Assembly: GCA_003427395.1 (NCBI GenBank)
Contig: BFEA01000001.1
Coordinates: forward strand, 284,764 to 326,762
Length of the DNA: 41,999 bases
Source of the DNA: Chara braunii
Taxonomy: Eukaryota; Streptophyta; Charophyceae; Charales; Characeae
Direction: 5' to 3'
Shown piece by piece: positions 9,501 through 20,024 of the stretch. The translations under genes were made by a program, and so were the position numbers. The first letter of the stretch is position 1; every line of letters begins with the position of its first letter. The notes below the pieces were generated by a model. That model worked only from the letters and a program-made list of their open reading frames with translations. It did not search any database and had not been told where the DNA came from.

Positions 9501-10900
9501 TGACATAAAGATAGCTAGGGCATCACCCCCTGCTTCCTTGCAGCATGTAGTAGTCGCCTCCATCATAGACCATGGTCTAACAAGGCCCAAATACTTTCCT
9601 CCTTCTTAATAGTAATGTAGTCACCTCTCCACAAAGCGTTAGATGACAACACCCCACTATGGACCACGAACATAGTTCCGGCGTGGGTCTCACTACTACT
9701 TCTGAAGATGATTTTATAGCTCCTTCAAGCCATTTTTCAGGGAAAGGATAACTTAGGATTGCAATTCCCTCAAGAGCAGATTCTACACATTGACCACTCC
9801 TCGAGAGAATCTCTTCTCCCAAGAAGCTGGTCACTCCATTCACCTTCGACCCCGTGTCGAACGTGGATTCTACATAGCACTTCTATTCTTTGTAAGGAGA
9901 GCAATCCAACTATATAGGTTATAAACGGATAATCATATATGATTAACTCATAAGGAAGGATTAAAAAATTAGATGAGTAACTCAGGTGAGTAATCATGAA
10001 TAAAAATGCATTAGACAGATAGACTTATAGGTTTGACTTGAATACACTGGCGCGAATGGATAGATTTACATAGATAACTTAACTGAATGGCCTTAACGGA
10101 AGAAAGTAAGTGCTTAGACTCAAATGAATATGTTCAGGTCAATGATGTCGAATTAGGTGAATTCCAACAGATAGCCTTTTACCTAAAGTTTGCCACCAAT
10201 TACAGCCACCTAAATTCCTTATTGCCCTACTGACCGTACTCAAGATCAGGAGTCTTAGGTTGTCCCTTTATAAATGAAACCAACCTTTAAAATTCTTCCA
10301 AAGATGGACTCAACTCTATATCGACTCTTTCCTGAAACATGACTTTTATTAAGAACCCATAGCAAATGAGGGTCCTCAGTGATACTTTTCTCGTTCGGTC
10401 CTCCTCGTATCCCTGGATATGTTTCTGACTTATCACTAAGTACTAAAATCACCATAGTCCATTTATCGGTACCTATGTCATGACTGGAGGGAAAAATATG
10501 CCTGCTTATAGTACAAATTTACAAAGCTCACCCTACGTTTATGCAAATAGGTCATCCTTGAGAAGGTATCAGTAACTTCTACCACCGTCTTCCTCTCTTC
10601 CCAGATGGATATCCCATCCATTATAAAAACTGTCATTAACAAAGGGAGAAGTATACAAGTCATTAAAATTAACTCCCCTTCGAGGGTGTTTCTGTCTGAT
10701 GCGCTAGACAAGTACTAAATTATTATCTATCCTGGTCAAGCTTCGTGTTGACAAGATGACATCTTTAAACGATCCCTTTGTGCAACAGACATGAAATCAA
10801 CTCGCATAATTCAATCTGACATAGGAAAAACAATGTCAGAGTGATACGCAACTTATGATCCGCAGGTGCAGCCTGAGACACTACGGGAGGATCAGACAAA
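6516..10900. other. No gene recognised; AT-rich decayed DNA
   Basis: No open frame exceeds about 100 codons and none resembles a known family. If the minus-strand element with its PBS at 12009-12026 was once complete, this is where its gag-pol would lie, but I could not find RT, RNase H or integrase motifs. Minus-strand frames at 9577-9843 and 9770-9997 are isolated. A B-box-like sequence (minus strand GGTTAAAATCC, about 6678-6688) is too degenerate to call. Confidence 0.4.
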
Positions 10901-10902
10901 TA

Positions 10903-11200
10903 TTACGTTGGGGCTGGAAGAGCAGGTCGAGGCGGCTGAGGAAGGATAGTCAACTGTTGAAGCCGACGTGCCATTGAAAAAGAGGGAGAAGTATTTTTAA
11001 TTGGATAAGGACGAGGAAGCAGCTCGAACCGTGGGGGCGGAGCGCCGTAATGCTGCTCGTACTTATAGGAATAATAGGCCATCCTTCCAGGGGACGGCGT
11101 GCGTTCGCGCAAGTCTTCCTGATGTCGACGCAATCGCTGTCCTTCCCATTTTTTTTCCTCCTACTCTTCTTACTCTTCCTCTTCTTCCTCCCACTCTTCT
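10903..11200 (-). pseudogene. Probable gag remnant of minus-strand LTR retrotransposon
   Basis: One minus-strand frame reads an acidic stretch (EEWEEEEE, two stop codons, EEKKWEGQ), then RLRRHQEDLRERTPSPGRMA, then a Tyr/Pro/Arg-rich part (YYSYKYEQHYGAPPPRFELL) and a Pro-rich end. Its position, about 0.8 kb inside the PBS, is where gag should lie. Charged Glu-rich and Arg/Pro-rich composition is common in Gypsy gag proteins, but no capsid or CCHC motif is visible. The stops show it is dead. Confidence is limited because low-complexity sequence can look coding. Confidence 0.35.
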
Positions 11201-11734
11201 CTTCCCTTTATCAAATCAATAGGTCTATTTGTAGTCTTTCCTTGCCGTCCGGCTCTTCCCCTTTCAGTTCCTACCCTACGTGGCATGGCCAAAGGGATGA
11301 GATACCTAGAGTAGAGTTGAGCTTTCTAATGTTTTATGTATAAGGACGTGTATCTCTACGAAAGAATGAAGGCTTCGAAAGTATAAAAGGTTGTCGTAGG
11401 GGTGAAAAGGCATTACAAGTAGAGGAGAATACCGTAATAGAAACACCTTCCAGGCAGACTTGATGAGTCCTCTTGCTACCCTTACTGACTTGCTTTTAAA
11501 AGACTTTGCAATCTTTGATCGCTATCCTATATGTCACCTTAATCAGATATAAGAGTAATTATTGCTTCGGAGAAATGATAAAAGGCAGACTAACCGGCTA
11601 TATACTTACAACTTGTACTTGTCTGATCTCATGAAAACTACCCTAGACAAATGTTCATATCAATAAACGACAATTAACCTTAGTAGTCCTCTTACCTTCT
11701 AAATAGAAATCGTACACTACCCTATCTTCCGTTT

Positions 11735-12008
11735 TGTCGTTTTGCTAGGGCTTCAATTTAACCAGACCCAGGTCTGTTCACATAGGACCCCGACAGGCAA
11801 CCGAAAGCCCCCGACAGCGTGATACATGTCGGCATTGTCGGTGTGGCTTCACACCAATACATATAACATTCTTTAGTGTCTAGTCAACGATAATTCCACT
11901 AATACGTCATAAGTTGTACTAGCTTATTTAAAGATTGTCGTTTTGTCATGATCATCGTCTTAACCATACCCGAGTCCGTTCACTAAGGACCTCGGTTGGA
12001 AAGCGAGA
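11735..12008 (-). repeat. Duplicated retrotransposon leader, with a decayed second PBS
   Basis: Two blocks about 205 bp apart (11735-11830 and 11938-12026) share CGTTTTG, GGTTAA (minus strand), GTCC.T.GTGAAC.GAC..GGGT and the PBS-flanking part. In the inner copy the PBS equivalent (around 11800-11815) has decayed to GCCCCCGACAGCG. On the minus strand both read from the PBS into the leader. Confidence 0.5.
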
Positions 12009-12026
12009 TCCCCGGCAACGGCGCCA
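12009..12026 (-). promoter_or_regulatory. Primer-binding site, tRNA-Asp type
   Basis: The minus strand reads TGGCGCCGTTGCCGGGGA, the exact 18-nt complement of the 3' end of plant nuclear tRNA-Asp including CCA, as I know it. This PBS type is used by several plant Ty3/Gypsy lineages (Tat/Athila-like). Two bases separate it from an LTR end (CGCGACA on the minus strand), the normal spacing. It fixes the minus orientation of the element and identifies family X as its LTR. Confidence 0.85.
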
Positions 12027-12028
12027 CC

Positions 12029-12390
12029 TGTCGCGCGCGGCGGTCTTGCACCCCTCTGGGTGAACCTCACGGTCGTATCACGTAGGATTTATTTTCGTAG
12101 AACAACTCGTCACCACTCCAACCGTGCGCGTGTGCTATACCTCTCGCGACGCCCTGCGACAGGTCGGGATGTCGCAAGGTACAACTTACCTCTACCCGAG
12201 GGGCTGTCACCACCCTTAGGTAGGCGTATCCCTGCAGAGCTACCGGCCCACGTACGAAGGTTTTTACATGCCTGAGTAGAGGTAGATCGGCCGAGGGCGT
12301 TTGCTCGATCGCTATAGCATAATATGGGGTACGCGCGGTAAGACGCCTAAGACTGACCCGTTAGATACTCAGGTCGAACTTTGAGACGGT
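12029..12390 (-). repeat. 5' LTR (family X) of minus-strand retrotransposon
   Basis: It begins next to the PBS (TG on the plus strand at 12029) and contains the X core in minus orientation. It is nearly identical to 1158-1480 and clearly related to 23390-24095 and 34157-37000. The outer boundary is not sharp; similarity to the copy at 34157 fades near 12390. The expected CA/TG terminus and target-site duplication could not be located by eye. Confidence 0.65.
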
Positions 12391-13489
12391 CGTCTATTTT
12401 CCGTTTTTGTTCCAAAGACACATTCTTCTTCTGACCACTATGTTTAAAGTATCAAAACAAAACCTTGTCACTACCAAAGGATATTCTACTCTACTCAATG
12501 TATGACTTATCATTAGATAGTATATAAGACTTGATTATGAATAGCAAGGTATTACCACTGGGAACCCTTCCCACTTTCACAAGTGTTGAGTGCCCAAACT
12601 CTTCACGATGTCAATTCCAGTCCAACCCAAATCATGCACAAAACAGACCTGCACAACATAATGCAAAGACAGTTCACATGCCATGCACTAACGGCGTCAA
12701 CCATCAACCATTGACATTGTCCCTCATTCCCCAAACCATGCATGACAACTTTATCTTTCCTGAGATGCAAGCCCAGCCCCCTCACATGTATTCAAAGGAC
12801 CATTGAGAGTGACCAGGACCATTTAGGCGATGACCACAGGTGACAGTTTTACTGACCACAGGGTTTGATTTTAGGTGTAGGTATCAAGCCAAGGTGAAAA
12901 AGTTGAATCGGCAACGACCGACCTGTTATCGAGTGATAACAGAAAATTGAGTCCCTTATGTAGGACTTCTCCTTCAATTGCAGTAGACCAAGCAAAGACC
13001 TGCACACACACAGGTCAACAATGGTTCAACATCCCCACTTGACTTCCCACTTAATGATATCTAAGGGTCAAGCCCTTAGTTCATGTCTGCGAGCTTTGGA
13101 ATCAACATCCCAAAGTATAACCCTTAGCTTCTAACTACCCCTGAGTCGTCTGTCACTCCTCATTTTATTTCAAGGAGTCTCTTTGCCAGTGTCCTAAGTT
13201 GTCTTAGGGATATACACATTTCCCCTACTCTTAGCCGTTGCATTCCCTCTCTTGCGGATAAGCACATCCTTTGATGCTTTATGCGGTAGTCTGACTGAGA
13301 TCAACTCAAGCCAGTGGCGGATTCTCCGATGAGCTGCGGCTACACGGGGTATCTTCTTTCCTCTGATTTTTTTTACCTGCGGTGTTTCGTCTTCTCTTAC
13401 GTTCCTTTTAGGGACCTTTGGAGTCGCTCCCGATGGAACAGTCTCTTTTTCCTTCTCATTTCTTCTTGTCCTGACATACGCAAGTAGTA
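12391..13489. repeat. No gene; block related to 37230-37990
   Basis: There is no convincing ORF. A stretch at about 12840-12960 shares CCACAGGG, AAGTTGAA, CGACCGACCT.TTATC and GATAACA with 37635-37740. Both carry a small palindrome here (TGTTATC-GAGT-GATAACA at 12927-12944; TTATC-AGT-GATAA at about 37712-37724), and both lie just upstream of tandem arrays. It is probably the same repeat family flanking arrays. Confidence 0.4.
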
Positions 13490-14409
13490 AGCCGATTCAC
13501 CCGGGAATCTTCCACTACTTTATCAGTTCCAAATATTCCGTTAGTCAGAAGAGTAGTCTAGTCGTCCCACGGGAGCACCCAACCACCCTTCAAAGTCCAA
13601 GCAATCAAGCAGTTCGTGCCATCTAGTGTAAGTGATCGGATAACTCACCCGGTAGTATCTTTTCATTAGTTAAGCAAGTAGTTAGGAGGCCTACGTTGAA
13701 TCGTTTCAACACTTGGCCCAATATTCAGAAAGCACTCCAGATCCAAGTGTCAATTCCAAATCAAAGTTAGTAACAGGCGGTCTTCACGGAAGCCTTTTAT
13801 CACTACTTGATTCAGAGCTCAGTCTTTTCCTCAAAAATGTAGTAGGACGACCCTACGGGAGCCACCCTACTACTTATTTAGAATCAGACGAGCTGGGATT
13901 ATGTTAGTGGATTCAGACAATCATCAGATCCTCCCTTTGCTGGAGTATCTTGTTAGACCCGTTAAGATTGAGTTAAGCAAGCATTAGGATGACCCCGCGG
14001 AAGTCTCCCATGTCCTGCTTCAATGTTAATCAGGTGGATCGTTAGTACTTATTTTACTTCGTATATTAGTCGTACCTGAACAAGTCGTAAGGTTACTGAC
14101 CCGCGAGTATCCCTTTACTTGTTCATCATAATCGTCTTACCCTTCCCTTCCGTTAGTTGACCTCCAAATCAAACAAGTGTTAGGATAACCCATCTGGGGG
14201 CCATCCTACCACCAGTTTGATGCATAGGAGATCAAAAACAACTCTTAATTGAGTTGCCCTGACAATTCACATATCTGGCCTATGCGTTGTAAGTGAGCAA
14301 AAGGCATGTTGACTCCCACGGGAAGTCGGATAGATCGACCCAGACTTAGGAGTTCGTACACTCACCCGGGAGTACTCGAATTCCTTCCCAGTCTGGTTCG
14401 ATTAGAGAT

Positions 14410-14433
14410 AGGAGAGCTTCACGGAAGCCTCCT
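14410..14433. repeat. Best single hairpin of the array (10 bp paired)
   Basis: AGGAG-a-GCTTC, loop ACG, GAAGC-CTCCT: ten pairs with one bulged A. The homologous place in the second higher-order copy (about 15903-15928) has different arms (GGAGA/TCTC) with a larger interior loop, so the primary sequence changed while some pairing was kept. Confidence 0.7.
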
Positions 14434-14800
14434 GCTACCTTTTACCTTTGTTAGCTTTTGAAGACGAGTACCCTACGAGAGTACTTGATTAATTGGCTTT
14501 CGTTAAGTTTGAAGAAGTGTACCCCACGGGAGTACCGGATTAATGGTTGTTGTTAAGCTGAAGAAGCGTACCCCACGGGAGTGCCGGATCAACGGTTGTT
14601 GTTAAGCTGAAGAAGCGTACCCCACGGGAGCACCGGATCAATGGTTGTTGTTAAGCTGAAGAAACGTACCCCACGGGAGTACCGGATCAATGGTTGTTGT
14701 TAAGTTGAAGAAGCGAACCCCACGGGAGTACCGGATCAATGGTTGTTGTTAATCTGAAGAAGCGTACCCCACGGGAGCACCGGATCAATGGTTGTTGTTA

Positions 14801-15200
14801 NNNNNNNNNNNNNNNNNNNNNNNNNNNNNNNNNNNNNNNNNNNNNNNNNNNNNNNNNNNNNNNNNNNNNNNNNNNNNNNNNNNNNNNNNNNNNNNNNNNN
14901 NNNNNNNNNNNNNNNNNNNNNNNNNNNNNNNNNNNNNNNNNNNNNNNNNNNNNNNNNNNNNNNNNNNNNNNNNNNNNNNNNNNNNNNNNNNNNNNNNNNN
15001 NNNNNNNNNNNNNNNNNNNNNNNNNNNNNNNNNNNNNNNNNNNNNNNNNNNNNNNNNNNNNNNNNNNNNNNNNNNNNNNNNNNNNNNNNNNNNNNNNNNN
15101 NNNNNNNNNNNNNNNNNNNNNNNNNNNNNNNNNNNNNNNNNNNNNNNNNNNNNNNNNNNNNNNNNNNNNNNNNNNNNNNNNNNNNNNNNNNNNNNNNNNN
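14801..15200. other. Assembly gap of 400 N
   Basis: Exactly 400 N lie inside the 49-bp tandem array, so the array is collapsed or unsized here. Open frames that run through the Ns are meaningless. Confidence 0.98.
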
Positions 15201-16235
15201 ATGGAGTACCTGATCAATCTGACTTTCGTTAAATTGAAGAATCGTACTTCACGGAAGTACCGGTCAAACAGACTTTTGTTAAGTTTGAAGAAGTGAACTT
15301 CACGGATGTACCGGATCAAATGACTTTTGTTGAACTGAATGAATGTACTTCACAGAAGTACCGGATCAATCGGACTTTCGTTAAATTGAAGGATCATACT
15401 TCATGGAAGTACTGGATCAAAAAGACGGTTGTCAATGTATCCTGCTTGTCAATAGGGAAGATGCACGACATCTTCCTGCTACCAATGTCAGAGTCAACCA
15501 ATCATTATACCAATTTGTTTACTTTAGTTAGGCCATTAGTATCAAACGATGCCAATCCATTAGTCCTACCAAAACAAGTAGCAGGGTTACTCACCCGGGA
15601 GTATCCCTTTTACTTGTCCAAGCACAATCAACTCATTCTTTTCTTGTTAGTTGTTCCCGAGATCAAACGAAGTATTAGGATAACCCTCCCGAGAGCCACC
15701 CTAATACCAGTTTGATGTGTAGGAGATCAATACCACTTTTAGGTTAGCCGCCCTGATCGTTCAGTTATTCGTTCATGTATTAAATTGAGCAAAAGATATT
15801 GTTGACTTACACGGAAGTCACACAGATCGGCCTAGACTTTAGGAGTTCGTGCACTCACCCGGGAGTACTCAATTCTCATCGCAAGTCTAGTTGGATTAGT
15901 GATAGGAGAACCCCACGATAATCTCTCATTACCTCTACTTTTGTTAGTTGCTTGAAAACGTGTACCCCACGGGAGTACCGGATTAGTCATGCTTTGATTA
16001 ATCACTTGAAGACATGTACTCCACGGGAGTACCGGATTAGTCTTGGATTTAGCTGGTAAGTCAACAGAGAAGACGCACGGCACCCTCTCGTCATCAATGT
16101 ATGCATGTCAAAAGTCAACTAGTTAGGTGGATGGCTGGGTAGTTCGCACGACGAGTACCCTTTTAGTCATTCCATGCAGGCAGCGTGACGACCCCAACGA
16201 AGGCTTCCATCATACTGCCTTTGTTTTTTCAAGAC

Positions 16236-16589
16236 CATGCAGGCTAGGTCCCTTCTTGGTTCTTTTCCTAGGTTTTTTTTCCTAACTTCAGACAGATTCT
16301 CAATTCAAGTATATAATACTTTTACTTTTGATACTTAGGTCCTGAAGAAAAACTCAAACAATGTATCACTCATTTACTCATGCAGTTCGATAGGAGGGTA
16401 AAACCTATAAGAGTATATGGGAAAGGAATAGGTGACGCGTACCTTATGGTTCCCTGCCTCCAGAGTTCCTCCTGAACTCCGGCAGAGCTCCCTCAATCGC
16501 CCTGCTTATTTTGATCATCTGATCATCTGCATTTGATGAGATTCATACTATTTCAGAGAGCAGTGAGGACCCAGGAAATGAGGGGATTA
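16236..16589. other. No gene seen
   Basis: AT-rich stretch with a poly-T/C run (16270-16282) and no recognisable gene or repeat boundary. Confidence 0.4.
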
Positions 16590-16680
16590 GATTACGGGAA
16601 AAATGGAGACGGATGGAGGAGGTAGATGTCGTCACACGGTGACGACATCCCTCTCCTCTCCAGTATTCCACTTCTCTTCC
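16590..16680. repeat. Foldback 1: long imperfect hairpin with ACG loop
   Basis: The centre GATGTCGTCAC-ACG-GTGACGACATC (16625-16649) is a perfect 11-bp stem. Purine-rich left DNA (GGGAAAAATGGAGACGGATG..) pairs imperfectly with pyrimidine-rich right DNA (..CTCCAGTATTCCACTTC), giving arms of about 40 nt. It may be a MITE-like foldback or a hairpin-RNA locus. The ACG loop equals that of the neighbouring satellite hairpins. Confidence 0.65.
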
Positions 16681-16779
16681 AAACCTTATCTACCCCACTC
16701 CCTTTCATCAAAGAATGGCAAGCTGGTGCTTAGTAGCATTAATGACCATAACAATAATTTTGAGTAGACATGGAGAAAA

Positions 16780-16893
16780 AAAGATGAAGGGGTTCAAATT
16801 GAAGGAGAAGGGAGAAGGAAGGAGGGGGTAGATACCGTCACTCGGTGACGATATTCCTCCCTCTCTCCAATGTCCCTCATCTCCTTCATCTTT
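16780..16893. repeat. Foldback 2: second long imperfect hairpin
   Basis: The centre is CGTCAC-TCG-GTGACG with outer ATA/TAT pairing (about 16822-16843). AAGATGAAGG at 16781 pairs with CCTTCATCTT at 16882-16892. It is related to foldback 1 (both contain GGAGGAGGTAGAT-like and CGTCAC/GTGACG parts), so the two form a tandem pair about 190 bp apart. Confidence 0.65.
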
Positions 16894-16924
16894 GACCCAT
16901 GATGCCTCAATATCAATCACAAAT

Positions 16925-16928
16925 GACC

Positions 16929-16989
<61 letters not shown>

Positions 16990-17546
16990 TAATCATCATC
17001 ATCATCATAATAATAATAATAACATCGTGAGCGACATACAGAATACCAAGTTGTGGATTCGATGGAGGTTCGCGTAATCTTGCGAGAGTATATAGTTCAA
17101 ATGCATCAAATATCAATCCACACAGAGCAATGCAATGGAGCAATAAGCCACACTAGTATGGTAAAATTTTGTCTTTTTGGTTCGACGCCCAGCGCCTATG
17201 TCCGCCGCGTCTGATTGCGCGACCAATCACTGCTATCAGTCGAAGTCAACTGTAGACCCCAAGTTGCCACGCCCAGACCCTTTCAGTGCCCTCCGAGGGG
17301 ACGCGGAGTCAATGTCGCGTTCTCAGTGTCTTGTGGTCACTTCACATCACGCCGACCTTTCACTGCGTACATGTTCGCAGTTGTTTCCCTTTGGAACAAC
17401 CCAGGGTGAGGTCCCATTTGTACTTCAATCATTTAGCCTGCAGCAGCTGTCCGAGCCTCACATCAGAAAATGTTGCGGCAAGGACCCCTAGTTGTCATTC
17501 AGACCCGCCTTCACCCAGGGTGGTGACTGGGGGGCATAAATACTGA

Positions 17547-17638
<92 letters not shown>

Positions 17639-18186
17639 CAATAATGGCGCATTGACAGATTCCGGATCGCAGAATCACATCAAAAGCTAATAAGTTTGTT
17701 ACCTGCCGGAAGGCGGAACTGCATTGATACCACACTAGCCGAAGCCAAAGTATCGCATCTGAATGCCAATGAGTGCATACCCTCGCCCTCACCTACATAA
17801 GTATTCAGCGTCCTTCCTCCACTTGGCGCTGTGCGCCCAGACTACGATCACACCGTTATTAGCAGTCCAAGTGAATGATTATGCATCCAGTTGTCGTCAG
17901 AAGCAGGACCAAAAATATATGAAGATGTCAACCCTTGTAGGCTACCGCCAGGATCAGGTATGGCTTTCGTGACACCCTCACCCACACCTCTATCTCTCTT
18001 TCTCTCTTTGTATACGTTTTTCTCTCTTTGCGCCGCTGAGTATCCGTGTGTGTCGCTGTGTATCAGCGTATACCATCGTGTCTGTGTTTGTTCCGTCTGA
18101 CTGTATGTCTGTCCGGGTCTTTGTCTGCGTCAGACTGTTTCCCTGTATGCTTGTCTGTGTCCATGTGGCTGTGTGTCTGTTTGCTT
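16925..18186. repeat. (AAT)n arrays with conserved flank; upstream of segment B
   Basis: (AAT)n at 16930-17022 and 17546-17645 are each followed by a related block. The first reads CGACATACAGAATACCAAG, then ATCCACACAGAGCAATGCAATGGAGCAATAAG. The same block follows (AAT)n at 2740-2860 and 19395-19530. A donor-like CCAGGGTGAGG at 17401 hints at another exon, but no gene model is possible. 17990-18186 is CT/TG-rich low complexity DNA (TGTCTGT). Confidence 0.5.
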
Positions 18187-18349
18187 CCCTGCGTCTGTCA
18201 GTTCGCTTGTTTGTCTGCTTGTGTCAATCTGACTGTCTATCTCTTCTCCCTTTCTTCTTTTCTCCCTGTTTCTCTCTCTACTTGAGAATCTTGACTCTGA
18301 ATACATCCGCCGCTTCTCAGCTCTATCCCTACTTCTAGCTTATGCGGCT

Positions 18350-18550
18350 ATGGCCGCCTTCTGTCTTAGTGCAGTGCTGTCCAGCAGGGCTTTTGCATAT
18401 GCCACTCGCGGAAAGCGCGCAAGTGCTTCAGTAGCACTTCCATATGTCTCACGAATGGGCATCTCCCATAAATGTGGCTGGCCAGTCCCTATATTGATTT
18501 GGACTGAGCCACAGCCCGTTTCAGCCTATACATCCTTTGGCTTGACTTAG
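18350..18550 (+). CDS. Candidate first exon/ORF in segment B, unknown protein
   Basis: The 66-codon counterpart of 1632-1922 starts with the same MAAFCLSAVL. It differs from A by substitutions up to ILIWTE and is then frame-shifted relative to A. No domain recognised. See the A copy for limits. Confidence 0.25.
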   Translation: MAAFCLSAVLSSRAFAYATRGKRASASVALPYVSRMGISHKCGWPVPILIWTEPQPVSAYTSFGLT

Positions 18551-19140
18551 ACTCGGTACCACATGCCTACGACCTGCTCGCTTCAGAATGTCAAGGTATG
18601 GTACTTTTCCCAAATTTTCATTGGCATGCTGCTGTTTGAGCCTGTGGGTAACGACTTTCATTTGTGGAACATGACTCTTGACTGTGGGTTGTGACTCTCG
18701 CCTATACCGCTGACTGTGAGTTGTGACTTTTGACTTCAGTCCTTTAAAAAAAAATCAAGGTCGCAGCTGCTACAGACCTGAAAGGCCAAGTGCGTGAAGT
18801 CGGCAGTGTCCAGTCTCAGTCGTACTTTGCACGGCCAAGTGTACCTAGTCCGGGTCACACTCTCTTAAGTCAGCAAGTACCATGTGGGACCGTGTGCACC
18901 CCGGCTCTTTCTCCTTCCTCTTTTTTTTCTCCTTCTTCTTCTTTTTCTCCTTCTTCTTCCTCTTCTCCTTCCTCTACCCCAATATGTACATCATCACGAG
19001 CATTTCCCGCTCTCTCTCTTGTTCTGTATTTGTTTGTCTTATTTCTGCCTACCTGACTTTCTATGTGTCTGTTTCTGTATGTCTGTCGTCATCTGTCCGT
19101 TTGTTCATGCCTGTCTGTCTCCCTCTTTTCTCTCTCACAG

Positions 19141-19308
19141 GGAAAGCGGCACAGTCCTCCACACCACGCAACACACCGAAACCACAACATGGGGGTTATG
19201 ACAGGCACAAACACGCATTCCAACAAGCCGGGCGGGTAATGGATCCGGCCTTACGACGCCATTCGACGGATGCATCACACATCCCACACGTTTCCATAAT
19301 CTCATACG
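19141..19308 (+). CDS. Exon-like island B1 (168 nt)
   Basis: Counterpart of 2424-2591, with the same length, a TCTCTCACAG acceptor and a GGTAAGTAGG donor. The frame KAAQSSTPRNTPKPQHGGYD is open throughout. Two to three amino-acid changes separate it from A1. Unknown function. Confidence 0.35.
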
Positions 19309-19329
19309 GTAAGTAGGGGGTTGAGCAAA

Positions 19330-19339
19330 TCATTTTCAC

Positions 19340-19377
<38 letters not shown>

Positions 19378-19385
19378 TTGACAAT
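19330..19385. repeat. (AAT)n microsatellite
   Basis: About 12 AAT units, the counterpart of 2611-2730 without the CTA part. Confidence 0.85.
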
Positions 19386-19649
19386 AATATTGCAAGGAAT
19401 ATAAGTGTAAACGATATACAAAAAACCAAGTTACAAAATCACACAGATGTCGGAGTAGTCGTGTATAAGCAGAGAGCATAATGGTACTCGGAATCCACCC
19501 AAATAGAGCAATACAATGAAGTAATGAGTCAATGTTCAAGCCCGTAGGCCACGCCAACACAGTACCCGAAGTCGCTCCTCTCTCTCTGGTGCCCAAGGCC
19601 CGATTTACTCTACTCGCCTTTCCTACCTACAACTGTGTTCTCGCAACAG

Positions 19650-19726
19650 GCTCAATTCGACTCTCGACTTTCGAAGACCAATGTACATGATGTCAACACC
19701 ACAAACGACCTATCTTCATGCACCAG
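19650..19726 (+). CDS. Exon-like island B2 (77 nt)
   Basis: Identical over 77 nt to 3067-3143. Acceptor CTCGCAACAG and donor GTACGT are conserved. It is present once here, which shows that the double copy in A is an artefact. Confidence 0.3.
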
Positions 19727-20024
19727 GTACGTATCTCATCACCCTCATCAGACCTTGATTCTTCACACTCGCCTTTTTCCTCAAAAGACCACCATATCGC
19801 CCTCTTACCCCCTCCGTGCATGCATCCCCTATGCTGACGATTCATCTTCTCTCTCTCTCCCTCACTCTCTCACACTTGTCTTCTTTCTCCCGCCATGCTT
19901 GTCTCCTTCCCATTCACACATCCACCTGTGCGAGCCCGTCTTCCATTTTGCCTGTGTGCCTTCTCTCTATCGTATTGATCCCCTCGCACGTACATGGCTG
20001 AAATGGGGGTAAGATCCACTCACA

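Larger units (their letters stand above)
13490..16235. repeat. Higher-order satellite of small hairpins
   Basis: The array consists of short stem-loops with a core (C/T)C-ACG-G(G/A) or an ACCCGG loop. In 14519-14800 they form a 49-bp tandem repeat (CCCCACGGG starts at 14522, 14571, 14620, 14669, 14718 and 14767). After the gap, units of 50-52 bp continue (15244-15411). Outside, spacing is longer. 14060-14530 and 15560-15980 are homologous in order, giving a higher-order period near 1.5 kb. Perfect examples are GTACTTC-ACG-GAAGTAC (15244-15260), GTACTCC-ACG-GGAGTAC (16016-16032), GATTC-ACCCGG-GAATC (13494-13509) and TGACTT-ACACGG-AAGTCA (15803-15820). No protein is encoded. Confidence 0.8.

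Noticed and set aside
9577-9997. Minus-strand frames of 88 and 75 codons in the interior of the minus-strand element
   Set aside because: No motif of RT, RNase H, integrase or gag, and stops follow on both sides.
14739-15319. Open frames of 140-185 codons across 14801-15200
   Set aside because: They consist mostly of N from the assembly gap.
14519-15411. CRISPR-like array (regular 49-52-bp period)
   Set aside because: Whole units are repeated including the spacers; there are no unique spacers and no cas genes, and the genome is eukaryotic. It is a tandem satellite.
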